Of a stretch of DNA of 64,000 nt, positions 25,247-36,670 are shown one piece after another. The translations under genes and the position numbers were made by a program. Every line of letters starts with the position of its first letter. The first letter of the stretch is position 1. The notes under the pieces were generated by a model that was not told the DNA's origin, searched no databases, and saw only the letters and a list, made by a program, of their open reading frames with translations. This DNA comes from Cynocephalus volans (taxonomy: Eukaryota; Chordata; Mammalia; Dermoptera; Cynocephalidae): positions 79,048,501 through 79,112,500 of the forward strand of contig NC_084466.1 of assembly GCF_027409185.1 (NCBI RefSeq). Direction: 5' to 3'.

Positions 25247-25718
25247 CAATGGAATACTACTCAGCCATAGTAAAGAATGAAATTCTGCCATTTTCAGCAA
25301 CATGGGTGAGCTTAGAGAAAATTATGTTAAGTGAAATAAGCCAGACAGAAAGAAATTCCACATGCTCTTAATCATAAGCAGGTGCTTAGAAAGAAGGAAA
25401 GAAAAGAAAAGAAAAGAAAAAGAGAAAAAATGACTACAATAACATGTTGAACTTTCAGAAGGACAGAACAAATCTATGTTTGCTAGAGATGAGACAGGAG
25501 GAGGAAGAAGGGAGTTAAGGAGAAATTGTGTAAGAGTTACAAAGAATAATTACCATTTGTAATAATGAATAGGCTGATAATAATGATTTGATCATCACAT
25601 ATTGTACACAAATAATGATAGTCAATGTTGTACCCCAAAAGTGTGTATAATCAATTATGCTTCAATTAAAAAACAAAACAAAACTACAGCTAATATAAAA
25701 AAGAAAAGAAAACCCCTC

Positions 25719-26197
25719 CCAAAGAGTCTTTTAATAATATCCTTTTCCCTTCAAACAACAACAAATACCAGACCAGGCAGCCAGCACTTTTTTTTTTTAA
25801 TGCTCCCATCTTTTTATTAGGAAAAGCTGAAAGAATAGCCCAGTGAACATGTGACCAGTCACCATGATGCTCAGTCCCGCAGCTTCACCATGTACCTTCT
25901 CAGAACAAGGACCTTCTCCTCCCAAACCACAGGCCATTATCACACCCAAGAAATCTCTCATCGACATGATAGTATTATTAGGTCCAATTGTCCCCCATAA
26001 TGTCCTTTACAACTATTTTTTGGATCCAGGATACAATGGAAGATTATAAACTTCATTTGGATGCCATGATCAGCCCAACATTTTTTAAATGATGTAAGTT
26101 TTGTTTGAGAATTTTGGACATTTTACAGCCACTATACATAAGCATTTTACCTAAAGGAGTAATTGGTGGTTTTATTGGAGGAATTATTAGAGGAATA
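25719..26197. other. Intergenic, unassigned; short open frame
   Basis: AT-rich, ending just before the 49-bp repeat. A 61-codon open frame (25864-26049) contains a hydrophobic stretch LIDMIVLLGPIVPHNVLYN. A second frame near 26135-26200 reads LPKGVIGGFIGGIIRGIRR. It could be a decayed processed pseudogene of a small membrane protein, but I recognise no parent gene. Confidence 0.35.
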
Positions 26198-26246
26198 AGA
26201 AGATAGTTCTATAACAGTCAAGTGATTCTCGTTAGACAGTACTTGT
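26198..26246 (+). repeat. 49-bp repeat, copy B
   Basis: Begins agaagatagttctataacag. It pairs with copy A at 19671-19719 (43 of 49 bases, all differences transitions). Homology stops abruptly on both sides. Confidence 0.7.
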
Positions 26247-28684
26247 ATCCACTCATATAAGAAAGCAGCATTAAATTTGACCCATCAAACAGAAGGTTGA
26301 TATAAATTATGTAGAATGTATTTGTTAATCTACCATTTATAAAAGCTGCTGGGGTGATCTAGTAATTAGTCATAAATGTTCCTCCCTGATTAGATGATAA
26401 ACTTCTAGGGGTAAACAGCTCCTACTGCTTAACAGCCACAAGAATAAAATCTGAAACAGCAGATCTCTACACTTGCACATTTTCCATGTTTTTATGGCAT
26501 ATAGGTTGTGTGTCCTGCACACAGGTGGGTCGACGCTTTTTCCACCCACAGCTGGTGTGTTCTGGTCACACCTCCCTCGAGCACCTACCTACCTGGAATT
26601 CCTCTCCACAGGTTTCAGCCCTGGGTCCTTTGGAGGTGGGGGTGGGGGCAGGGGAGGAGCATGGCCTTCACTGAACCAGTCAGGCCACTCAGTGGGAAAA
26701 TGCAAGAAACCCAGCTGAAAGTACTTTGGCACAAACTGGTCACCTTAGAGGAAGAATGAGTGCATTGAATACATAGTCTGTGGCTAACTCAGGGCAACCG
26801 AGCTTCTGGGACACCAGGAGCCCTCTCCACCGTCCTTGCTGATAAGGGCAGGGAGGGAAGCACAGACCCATCAGCAGTCCCCCAGCAGACAGAGCTGACA
26901 GGCCTCCTCAGGTCAAGGAGTCCTGGAAAAAACTTGCAATGGGTGCCCGCCCAGGGAGCAAACTGCACCCAGGAGCGAGCTCTGCAAGAACACGGCCACT
27001 GCCATTTTAGCCTCGAGTGGGTGGAGGGAGGAGCATTTCTCAAAATGCAGGGATGCTGCTCCCAGGAGAACAGAAGGACGCTGGACAGACCCAACCATTG
27101 GTGCCCGCCACATATGTCGTCTGTTTTCCCTGTTCTCCCTGCATCCCAGAGCGCATGTATTCCCCCAAGTTGCCATGGACAGATTGGCCAGGAAGTGATT
27201 CTTCAATGCTCGGTCCACAAGCATTAGGATTTCATGTGTCACAGGCAGACCCTGAACTTGCACAAAGAGACTGAGATGCTGAGACCCTCCAGATCCCATG
27301 AAGGACAGTGGGGACTTCTTATTCCTTTCTTGCCAGTGGGAATCATCCCAAATAACCCAAGCAGTCTGCTAGCCGGTTCTCTGAGCATGGCTCTGTGGCC
27401 CTCGCAGTTTGTCCAGAAAGTTCCCTGACCCCTCATTGGCCTTGGTGTCCTCATTTTTCCAGCGCATCAGCTTCTCCTGCCCTGGTACTGGGGGCTGCAG
27501 GTGAATGGCAGACACCGGGGGGTGGGGGCCGGGGGGAGTCCAGGTGAATCCCAGGTCTCCCTGACTTCAGGGTTAGGGTGAAAAGTGGTGCCATTCCTCA
27601 AAGTAGGACAGTAGCCAGGAGAGCCTGGGGCAGAGTTCTCAGGTGAACGCTGTCTAGGTCAAAGGAAGATGGATTTCTCCTTGTTCAACTTATCGTGCTC
27701 TTAGTGTACTTGTCTTTTGTCCTGCTGAGTCAACAGGCCCTGGAAATCAGAGGCACCTGTTTCAGCCACCAACTCAAAAATGGAGAGACCCCACTGAGCA
27801 TCCTGTATCCTCCCTTCTGTCCATTTGGCCTTGCCTAGTTCCTGTCCATGGCCCCCTGCCTGTTTCCTACTTGGGACCCTCTTGAAGAGCTCAACAGCAG
27901 CCAGTAATTGACTTCCTCCTCCTCACATGCTACCCAGGGCCAGTGATGAACTTCAAACCTGTTCCTCATGGAAACCATAAAAGTATATGACACGACGACC
28001 TCTTTGGGATAATAGGGTTGGAAATAGAAGTCTACATTATCCCAACCATCCATGACAGATCCTATTTTGGTTGTTTCATGGTGGCTGGCGGAGGGGGGCA
28101 CACATAGTTCTGATGGCTGCCACTGGCCAATGGGCACACGTCTGCAGGTCGGGGCCTCTTGGGCCATTGAGGCCAACTCTAGACTGAAGCTCCCAGAGAT
28201 CACAAACCTAACATAGTACATCATTTCCTACATAAGCTAATAATCCCCTCTTTTAAAGGAGATGTTGGAGCATCATAGCCAGTTTTGTCAACCAAGGAAG
28301 AGCAGGCTCTCAGTCTGAGGCTATTCTGCGGTTGGTCAGGGAAGGCCTGGACTGGTTGAAGAAGGTCCCTGAAAATGGTGACTAACCCTTCCTCAGAGGC
28401 TGCCAAGATGTTGGAGCAGGGCTGTGGCTTTAGTGGGGAAAGAGTGACCCCCCCAAGGGACACTGTGTGCCCCAAATCTTATTTCCCTGGCCATAGCAAC
28501 CCTGCCCACCCCCACCCAACCTTGACCCTCAAGTGTACATACATGTGCACACTCTCATATACACACACATGCACATTGCACCACATGCCACCCAACCCCA
28601 CCTCCTGCCAGCCTTTCCCCATCCATCTTCCCCCTGCTCAGGCCTCTCCCTCCCCAGGAATCCCCACCAAACATCCAGATGACA
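26247..28684. other. Intergenic, GC-rich, no gene recognised
   Basis: GC-rich (especially 26500-27550) with many overlapping open frames on both strands, up to 129 codons (27835-28224, minus). None shows a domain, and codon use looks random. A G-rich stretch lies at 27518-27538. A GT/CA-rich patch is at 28535-28575. Confidence 0.55.
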
Positions 28685-28910
28685 AAAAGGGTTTTGCAGG
28701 AGAGAACAGAACTGAGGTTACCAGAGGTGGCAAAGGGAGAGAGGGAGGGGATGAGTAAGGGAAGAATTGGCAAAGGAAAATGATCACATTGTGTCATGTT
28801 GAATATACTAATTATCCTCATTTGATCAGCACATATTGCTCACGGGTATTGATATTCAACTATGTATCCCACAGATATGTACAATCAACTATGTTATGAT
28901 AAAAAATTTT
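28685..28910 (+). mobile_element. LINE-1 3' end fragment
   Basis: Begins near acagaactgaggttaccaga and ends gtacaatcaactatgttatg then an A/T tail. It matches the 3' end of the second L1 (reverse of 46593-46720), so it is the same or a near subfamily. Confidence 0.8.
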
Positions 28911-29059
28911 TTAAAAGATATAAATTTATAAACAGTGTTTTGCAGATGTGATTAAATCAGGCTTCCTGGTCAGCTCCCCTCTGGGAGCTCCCTCTGTGGC
29001 TGTCCTGCAGTATTTAAAGCATTTTTTTAAATAGTGATCTCTTTGTATCTCTCTCTTTG

Positions 29060-29165
29060 GCTAGTCTATGTACTCCTTGAGGACACGTACAAGTTCTTAG
29101 TCCTATTTGTGTCCCCAAAGCTTAGCACAGAGCCTGACACATAGATGAAATGTTAACTAAATGAG
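29060..29165 (+). mobile_element. L2 LINE 3' end
   Basis: The phrases tactccttgaggacacgtac and cacagagcctgacacataga, then aatgttaactaaatgagcaa, are the L2 3' end order. Confidence 0.75.
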
Positions 29166-29252
29166 CAAATGAAATAATTAATGGATAAGCAATGGCCAGA
29201 CTCCACATGCCTGAGAAGGAAAACTGTGCCCCATGCTAGAAAGCTCAGCATC

Positions 29253-29683
29253 TGTATTAGTTTTCTGGGGCTGCCATAATCAATAACCATAGAACGGGTG
29301 TCTAAAAATGGCACCCACCTTACTCTCTCACAGTTCTGAAGGCCGGATGTCTTAAACCACGGTGTGGGCTCCAGGGGAGAGTCCTTCCTCACCTCTCCCA
29401 GCTCCTGGTGGCTCCCTGCATTCCTCGGCTCATGGCCACATCCCTCTCTGTTCCTTCTTCACATCACCTTTTCCCACATGTCCTTATCTCCTTTTGCCTT
29501 TCTCTTATAAGAACAAATTGTGATGGCATTTACGGCCCACCCCAAAAATCCAGGGAAATCTTCCCATCTCAAGATCCTGCATTTAATCACATCTGCAAAA
29601 CTCTTTTCCAAATAAGGTCGTGTTCACAAGTTTCAGGGATGAGAACTTGCATCTTGGAGTGACCACTATTCAGTCCACGATAG
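29253..29683 (-). mobile_element. Solo MaLR LTR (MLT1 type)
   Basis: It starts tgtattagttttctggggct (reversed LTR 3' end), has tactctctcacagttctgaa, and ends ccactattcagtccacgata. This is an ERVL-MaLR solo LTR with no internal region next to it. Confidence 0.85.
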
Positions 29684-30819
29684 TGCTCAGCAGTGGATGA
29701 GAAGAAATATTGCCTAGGTTTTCCTGTCTGCGTTTCACTAGGAGGAATCTCCCAGACAAAATGTTCTTGTTTTGTTGTTGTCTAGGAAAACTAAAGCACT
29801 AATGACATTCTTTAAGCCTTTAGTAACACCTCTGGTGATAATAAAGATGCACACAAATGGCACATTTCTCCATGAGCATCACCACGGCGAGAGGCAACAG
29901 CGAGAGAGGCTGGAAGACGCCTTTCAGGATAGGAGACAGGGAAGGTAAGACATGTCAGACCCGACTTGATCTAAGCCACACAATAGACTCTTTGGGATCT
30001 CAAAACTGAGAGTGAGGGCTGGGCTGGTCTAGGTTCAACCTAAGCTCTGAAAGGGAAGGGGTGGGACAAGGGATGGGAGACAGAGGAAGGTTCCAGGAGG
30101 GGCCCAGGAGTAGTCAGGGTTAAGTAGGACAGAGTAGTCTCCGCGTTCCAGAAGAATAATCCTGTCCACTGTCCTGATCCCAGAGGAAACAACCAAGTTT
30201 CTGGGAGCTCTAGCCAGCTTCCCCTGAGCACTGGAGAAGAGAAAAGAGCATGCCGCTTCCTTGAGGGGCCCCTACCTTTACCAAAGCATCCTAAAAAAGG
30301 CAAACAGACTGTTCTCTGAGGGTTGGCCAAGCTGTGCTACTCTGAGCTGTCCTAGACGGAAAGAGAGAAGATAGCTCCACTGATTAGAAATACCACTGAT
30401 TAGGGAAAGGGCTCCTGAGTGGGCTTCGCTCGTGGTGGGCGGGGTCACTCAAACCCGTCAGATATTCAACCTCCTGGTGGTAAGATTTGGGTAGGTGGAG
30501 GAAGGACCCTGCCCAGGCTCTGAGCCCGTAATAACCCTGGTTTAGTTTACTGTGGCATTCTATCTCAGGGACTATCAGGAGTCTCAGCTAACAGTAAAAT
30601 GACCCCTTGGCTCCATTGTCTGTTGTTCCTTGTTGCATGTCTCCCTCTGGATCTCACCAAAAGCAGTTACTGGCAAGGCAGATGCAGACTCTCCGGGGAC
30701 CCCTGCTCAAATGCCAGGCATCAGCAATCCCATCCTTCCCACCAATGTCCCATGCACGTCCTCCTCGCCTGCTGGCCCATGATGCCTCATGCTGTCCTTT
30801 AGGTACAAAGTGAAAGAGG
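29684..30819. other. Intergenic, nothing recognised
   Basis: No gene or clear repeat. Open frames up to 96 codons occur on both strands without domains. Confidence 0.6.
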
Positions 30820-31090
30820 GCAGATCCAGGAGTCCAGAAACATTGGTCCTAGATTCTGCCACCGTCTTGCTCACAAACTTGAACAAGTTACCTCTCTGTG
30901 CCTCAGTTTCCTTGAATGTTAGCAGGAGTTACCAGATTTGCCCAGCCAGCTTCTGGGCTTTCCAGAGGTGAGGCCTGGGACAAGGAGACTCCCCGAGCTT
31001 CAGTTTCCTCATCTGTCAGTTTTGAGGAACAGGATTTGTCTCACAGGATGGTTGGGAGGGCGAATTGAAAGGAGAGATGTGGAAGCTCTT
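30820..31090 (+). mobile_element. Two adjoining MIR remnants
   Basis: The first (about 30820-30930) has cttgaacaagttacctctct then gtgcctcagtttccttgaat. The second (about 30975-31090) has cttcagtttcctcatctgtc then a ggatggttgggagggcgaat tail. Together they look like two MIR copies head to tail. Confidence 0.65.
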
Positions 31091-31984
31091 TGACAACTTT
31101 AAAGCAGAAGAGGCTGATAAGTAGATAAAAAAGACTTAACATGTGAGAGGTTGAATGGAGCAGTACCTGAATACAGATGGGCTGCAGTTCCAGCAGCATG
31201 TCCCAAAGAATATGCCTGAGAATGCTCATCCCACAAATGCACCTTGAAAAAAGGGGCTTGGTGATCAAATACATTTGGGAAATTTCCTGGGGATTTACCA
31301 GGCACTTGAGAATATTAAGAGCTCAGAGAAGTACTGAGATAAGCAAACCCATTGAACTGTCTTGAATCCAACATTTCCCAAACTCTTTTCTTCAGGGAAC
31401 CCCACCCCACCTGCCAAGCCCCCACTTTGATGCGGGGAACTGAAGGTAATGGTTGAACTGTTCCTGTACCTATTTAGATGGACACAAGGGCAGGTGAGAA
31501 AGCAGGATGCCGGCTGCACAGGCAGGAAGAGTTGGGAGGGGCAGAAAGAAGAGGCAGGTCAGGAGAACATCAGACATTACACTACTTGGATCATTTTCTT
31601 CCATCAAGGCCAGACCAGCTAGAAGTTGCACCTGGAGGTATCTGGAAGTCTGCTTGGCATGACTTACAGAAATGGGTTTTGTTTTGAACACTGCTGACTT
31701 CATATAATAGCATTATTTCCTCAAGGGATTAGTTAATAAAGGGAACACTGTCCTCAGCAAAACAGCATCAACACAGATCTCTCCATTTAAAATAGCACCA
31801 AGTAGGCAGGCTATGATCCCGGGGATTGAACTCAAATGCTCTGGTCCAAAATCAAGGATTAAACATGAATACTTCATTGAATAGTGAGAAATCCACTATT
31901 TAAAGGTTTTTAAAAAGCACGGTATGAAAAGAGGTCTGGACAAGTTTGAATGTTTAGAGGCTCAAGGACCTGTGTGGAGCAGAC
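31091..31984. other. Intergenic, nothing recognised
   Basis: No gene or nameable repeat is seen. Short open frames only. Confidence 0.6.
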
Positions 31985-32095
31985 TTCCCTCCCCTTCTAC
32001 AGCTGTGGAAACTAAGCCTCCGGGGACAAAGTGATATGTTCAGGCCCATCAGCAAGTGAGGGATAGAGCTGGGACCAGGTCTTCTCTGTGCCTCT
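31985..32095 (-). mobile_element. MIR remnant
   Basis: The plus strand reads tctacagctgtggaaactaa, then cagcaagtgagggatagagc, the reversed MIR core and tRNA-like part. Confidence 0.55.
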
Positions 32096-32145
32096 GGAGC
32101 CTGGATTCAGTGGGAAGGGAAGAGAATGCAGGATTAAAATCCAGG

Positions 32146-32297
32146 TCAGGAAGGAAGGAAAGAAGGAAGGAAGGAAGGAAAGAAGGAAGGGATGGAGGGA
32201 GGGAGGGAGGGAGGGAGGGAGGGAAGGAAGGAAGGAAGGAAGGAAGGAAGGAAGGAAGGAAGGAAGGAAGGAAGGAAGGAAGGAAGGAAGGAAGGAG
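32146..32297 (+). repeat. GGAA/GGGA microsatellite
   Basis: A polypurine tract: GGAA with a few AGAA units (32146-32190), a GGGA block (32195-32221), then about 18 perfect GGAA units (32222-32295). Long open frames on either strand here are artefacts of the repeat. Confidence 0.97.
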
Positions 32298-33779
32298 TAA
32301 AGGCAGGTAGGCAGACAGGTACAGTCTGATAGTCTGTGGCAATGGAAACCAATTGTCCAGCCTCAAGAGACACGTAAAGGATTGTCTGTGTACTCAGCAT
32401 CCCCCATCCCCCTGTGGCTCTGTGAGAAGCCATTTTCAAATGAGCCACTCCCAGCCCTCAGTTGGCTGGGCCAAGGTAAATCCTGACCCAAGACATGTCA
32501 GCAAGTCCCTTTGCTAGGGTCTTGGGACTTGGAACTCAAGGGAACTTGACATCAGTCTCTCAGTGGCACAAAAGCTGCCAATAAATCCTGGAGATGGTTG
32601 TGACCATGTTTCCTGCAGTGTGGAGAGAACCAGTCTGCAGAGACAGAGACAGAGAAAGCAGCAAGGGGCAAGAAATGGAAAGACCATCCTGATGGGGTTT
32701 TTAAGTTCCTGGAGATGATAGTCTTTCCCATGGTCCTATGAGCCAACACATTTCTCATTTTGCTCAAGCTTGGTCCTCACTGATGTGCGAGTTCTTTATG
32801 AGCAACAGCCGGAGGTCCTAGCTGATTGGGTCTGAAAAATCCTGGGGGACAATGAGGTACCTCAACCAGGAAGCTGGGCAGCGTCTCACCCCGGACTGCT
32901 GGAAATACAGACATGTGCCGAAAGCCAGCCACGGTGTGGGAGTGGTGTGGGGCAGCTCACCCTCACTCAGCTGCAGTCCAGCATTCTTGCAAGGGGAGAT
33001 CTGTCAGCAGGGACTGAGGTCATCAGGGCCTCAAAGCATGGGGTCAGAGGAATCTGAGCAGTGAAAGGAGGTCAGAGGCAGGCTCACCCGGAAGATTTTC
33101 AAAGCCCAGAGTGAGGCCTAGGACAAGTGGAGACTGGTACTCAAAAGTTAAGTATCAAGTGAAACTGTTCAATCAATATTTAATAGATGCTGAATGTCCC
33201 ATCCTCTTACTCCAGCCATACCATAAGGCCCTGGAAGGCCAGTTTGGATGTCGAATTTGTGGAGTCCTCATAGTTCCATGGTGAATGTGACAATAAAGGG
33301 ACACCAGCCCCTGGTCCGCAGCCCCCAGCTTGCCCTCCTTCTCCCTGCACCCCAGCTTCTTTCTGCACCATGGGGCCCTTAATGTGCATGTGGACGAACA
33401 CCCCCCACCCCAGCCAGCACATCTAATGTCCATCTGCACCGCAGCAAGCACCGACCCTAGCCACCTCTCTGGCCCTGGGACTATGTGGTCCTTCCCTGGG
33501 TGGGTGGATCTGGGAAGAGTCTGGGTGGGCTCTGGATGTGTATTTGAGCCATCTGGGTATGGGATTTCCAGGTTCCAGGACCCGGAGTGTTGTCTAGAAG
33601 GGGGAGCATTTGAGTGGACACTTCTTCATCCTGCAGACTCCTTGCCCTGCGGGGAGGGGCAGGGCAGGGGTAGGGCGCCTCTCGCCTGGGTCTCAGAGGT
33701 CACGGACTGACCAGAGAGCGGGGAGTGGGTACTGGAAAGTGCAGACTGGGGGAGGGGCCGAGAGACTTCCTGGCTTTGC
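32298..33779. other. Intergenic, nothing recognised
   Basis: GC-moderate, with open frames to 126 codons but no recognised protein. I see no clear repeat. Confidence 0.55.
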
Positions 33780-34030
33780 ACCTCAGGGTCTCCAGGTGCA
33801 AAATGATGCCTTTGAATTAGAGGTAGAGATTTGTAGCCCAGTGATTGGGACAAAAGGAAGGTTCGAATTTCGAATTTTTTGTCTGTGTGACTTTGGGCAA
33901 AACACTTTATCTCTTTGTGAATGAGTTTTCTCATCTGTAAAACGGGAGGCCCCTCTCCAGGTTGCTGTGAGGACTGAATGATGTCAGCGAAGAGACAGGC
34001 ACAGCAAGGGCTCAGCACCCAGCAGCTGTG
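33780..34030 (+). mobile_element. MIR SINE
   Basis: gtctgtgtgactttgggcaa, then gagttttctcatctgtaaaa and tgctgtgaggactgaatgat: the MIR core and tail in order. Confidence 0.8.
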
Positions 34031-34179
34031 TTGGCATTCTTTACCTACTGCCATTGCAATCTCTAAGGTCACTCACTCACAGCTTTAAAATGACAGCTCT
34101 CGGACCATGCTGGAAAGGAGCAGCCAACAGGCCTTCTAATGTTACTCCCAGAGCCGGTGTCCCTCCTCAGTGAGAGTCA

Positions 34180-34345
34180 GTGCTGTTGACAATTAACAGC
34201 AAGGACTCTGGATTCTCTGCTGTCACATAATCGCTAACCCTCAGCAAGTCACTTAACTTCTTGGAGCCTCAGTTTCCTGGTTGGTGAAATGGGATGATAA
34301 CAGTATGTATTCAAAGGGGTCTTATGAGGAATAAATGGGAGAACA
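34180..34345 (+). mobile_element. MIR SINE
   Basis: cagcaagtcacttaacttct, then ggagcctcagtttcctggtt and gaaatgggatgataacagta follow the MIR consensus. Confidence 0.8.
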
Positions 34346-35305
34346 CATCTGAGCTCTTAAACAAGGCCTGCCTGGCACTAACTAAACTTCCAAAACTGTC
34401 AGCTGTTTTTTACCAACCGCCTCATGTTTCTGCCTTATGTCCTCAGCCCACCTGGGCAGAGGCCGCCGGGGTATCTGGGGTTGTGGCGGGACGGCTTCGG
34501 GGGCCACTGGCTGCTGCTCATTATCTCTGTGCTTTCTTCACTCAAGGAAATAACAGCCTTTGAGGAAGAAAACCCTCGAATCTGATTTGTTCGCTTAAAT
34601 TCAAGCTGTAATTGCTTTGGGAAGAAGGCTGGAATCATTTCTTGTTCTGTTCTTCTTTGCTCCTGTTGGGCAAAGCTTAGTTAGTCAGACCTTTCAATTA
34701 TGCAGGAAGAAGAATTTGCCAAGAAAAGTAGACAGCAGCTGGGTGTCTTTAGAACTCAGACAAGGAAACTGCTATGTGATCAATGCTCCTTCGGGCAGCT
34801 TCCCTTCCTTCTTTTTCCTGGGTAAGGAAATTTAAATTAAACAAGTCTGAGCCAACAATAGATAAATCTGGTTTCTCCCCGAGAGCTGACACGCAAGTGA
34901 CCCCTCAGGGTCTGCTGAATGCTGGGCCGGGGGGCTCAGGCGCTCTCCAGGAAGCCTTGTCCTGCTCCAGCTGCAGCTGGTGGAAAAGCACCAAGAAGTG
35001 TGCAGATCTGCTGCCCCCTGCTGCAACTGAAGCCCCCAAATTGAGCACAACCACTCCTCTCTTCATAGCACGTCTTCCACTGGCAGAAGCAGGGATATGC
35101 CCATGCCTTCCACTCCGTCCTCTCTCACCCCCTGTTCGTTTCTGAACACCTTGGAGAGCCGCCCGCTCTGCCTTTGCCGCCCGGCCTCGCTGCTGCCACC
35201 CCCGGCTCCGCGCCCCACCTGATCTCCTCGGTGTCCCCAGAACGTCCTATCCTGCCTGAGGCCCGCCTCATGTTCTTCCTTCCATGTCTCTCTCTCTCTC
35301 TCTTA
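34346..35305. other. Intergenic; CpG-richer patch at 35140-35240
   Basis: No gene recognised. A short patch (35150-35215) with several CpG (gccgcccggcctcgctgctg) is too small for a CpG island. A (TC)n run is at 35286-35303. Confidence 0.55.
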
Positions 35306-35665
35306 TACTTTTAATTATGGTAAAATACACATAATGTAAATTTGCCACCCTAACCGTTTCCCTACCCATATTTAAGTGGTGGTTCAGTGGTGTTAGGTCT
35401 ATTCACACCATTGTGCAACCATCACCACTGCGCACAGAACTCTTTTCATCTTGCAAAACTGAAACTTGACACCCATTAGACCATGATTCTCCGCCCCCTC
35501 TCCCCAGCCCTTGGCAGCCATCCCTCTGCTGTCTGGATCTATGATTGGACCACTCTAGGTTCCTCACGTGAGTGGAGTCACGCAGAGCTCGTCTTTTTGT
35601 GACTGGCTTATTTCACTTAGCACAACATCCTCTTGGTTCATCTGCGTTGTAGCAGCTCTTCCTTC
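35306..35665 (-). mobile_element. Old LINE-1 3' fragment
   Basis: The plus strand reads ttaattatggtaaaatacac, caccattgtgcaaccatcac and gactggcttatttcacttag, the reversed L1M 3' region. Confidence 0.85.
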
Positions 35666-35689
35666 TCTTAAAGTTCCCTTTCAAATGGC

Positions 35690-35970
35690 ATGTCCTACTT
35701 ATCTTTCAGGTCTCAGTGTGCACTCCCTCCCTCCAGGAAGCCCCCGTGACCTCCCAAACCAGTGCTCCCATGATGCTGTGCGCCCTCCCATCAGGGGAGA
35801 GCCACACACTGAAGTGACCGAGCCTGGAGACCCTCTGTCACTCATGGAATGTAAGCCCCCAGAGGACACAGACTCCTTTCTACTCATGGTTGTGTCCCTA
35901 GTGTTATATCAGCACAGTACCTGGCATGGAGCAGTGCTCAACAAATGTTACAGAGGGACTATCGAACATG
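35690..35970 (+). mobile_element. L2 LINE 3' end
   Basis: tatctttcaggtctcagtgt, then ctccaggaagcccccgtgac, then gtacctggcatggagcagtg and ctcaacaaatgtta: a rather complete L2 3' end. Confidence 0.85.
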
Positions 35971-36519
35971 CTTTCTCTGGACACATTCATGGACAATTGC
36001 CAACAAAAACCTCGAGACCAACTCTGAATGCTCTTGATCTATTGGGGTACAAGGTGAACTCAGCCATCCTTTTCTGGAGCGACGGTTGTCTCTGTGGCGT
36101 TGCTGTCTTCCTGTTCTCTGGCTTCTCTGGCCTGTCCTATAATCTCTGCTCAATTAGTATCTCCATCCCTTTGAGAGCCCAGAAGTCTTCTATATCCCTT
36201 TGTTCCATGCACATCTCTGGGTCACCCATTCGCCTTCCTGGTACCATTCCTCTGGAGATGATTTCCAGTCTGCCTCTGTAGGCCCCGCTTCATCCTGCAC
36301 AGCCTGGGAAGCACCTAGTCCTGGCTGCCTCTACCCCTTTCTATTTAAGCCAATGAGTGTCTCAGCAAGTTAACACTAGACCATCACTCAGGTCTGCATT
36401 TTGCAGGGGGATGCTTGATCCCACAATAATCTCCAAGTGGTCCAGCTCCTCTAAGCATTTGGAGCATTTGTAAGCTATGCCCTTTCCTTTCTATGCTCAT
36501 ACAAAAGCCCTTCTCTGAG
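35971..36519. other. Intergenic, nothing recognised
   Basis: This lies partly inside a 237-codon open frame (35568-36281) that begins inside the L1 and L2 fragments, so I treat the frame as chance. Confidence 0.55.
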
Positions 36520-36670
36520 GCATGGTCTCTTCACTTTGGGGTACAGAAAGAGCAGTGGAACCATACTCCTGCCTTACCATGTACCATTGGTTTGACTTTG
36601 GGCAAATTACACATCTTCCCCTAAGCCTGTTTGCTGATTGCTGCAGTGAGACACTCTCTTACCATAACTG
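36520..36670 (+). mobile_element. MIR SINE
   Basis: gtttgactttgggcaaatta, then cacatcttcccctaagcctg: MIR core. The tRNA-like part upstream (aaagagcagtggaaccatac) is also visible. Confidence 0.6.

Larger units (their letters stand above)
20039..25705 (+). mobile_element. LINE-1, near full length, decayed
   Basis: Order: 5' UTR-like GC-rich part (20039-20560), ORF1 remains (20593-21510), ORF2 remains (21640-25246), 3' UTR with an AAAGA-rich purine tract (25385-25430), and an end reading tcaattatgcttcaattaaaaaa. Candidate target-site duplications are at 20026-20038 and 25706-25718. Both reading frames are broken by many stops and shifts, so it cannot move by itself. The length, 5.67 kb, is close to a complete element. 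Confidence 0.9.

Noticed and set aside
26473..27299. Cluster of overlapping frames on both strands
   Set aside because: GC-rich sequence lowers stop frequency; no frame has a recognised domain or splice sites.
32049..32448. Several frames of repeated Pro-Ser-Phe-Leu or Lys-Glu-Gly-Arg
   Set aside because: They are translations of the GGAA microsatellite in different frames.
35568..36281. 237-codon plus-strand open frame, the longest in the window
   Set aside because: It begins in a reversed L1 fragment and runs through an L2 3' end. No protein family is recognised.
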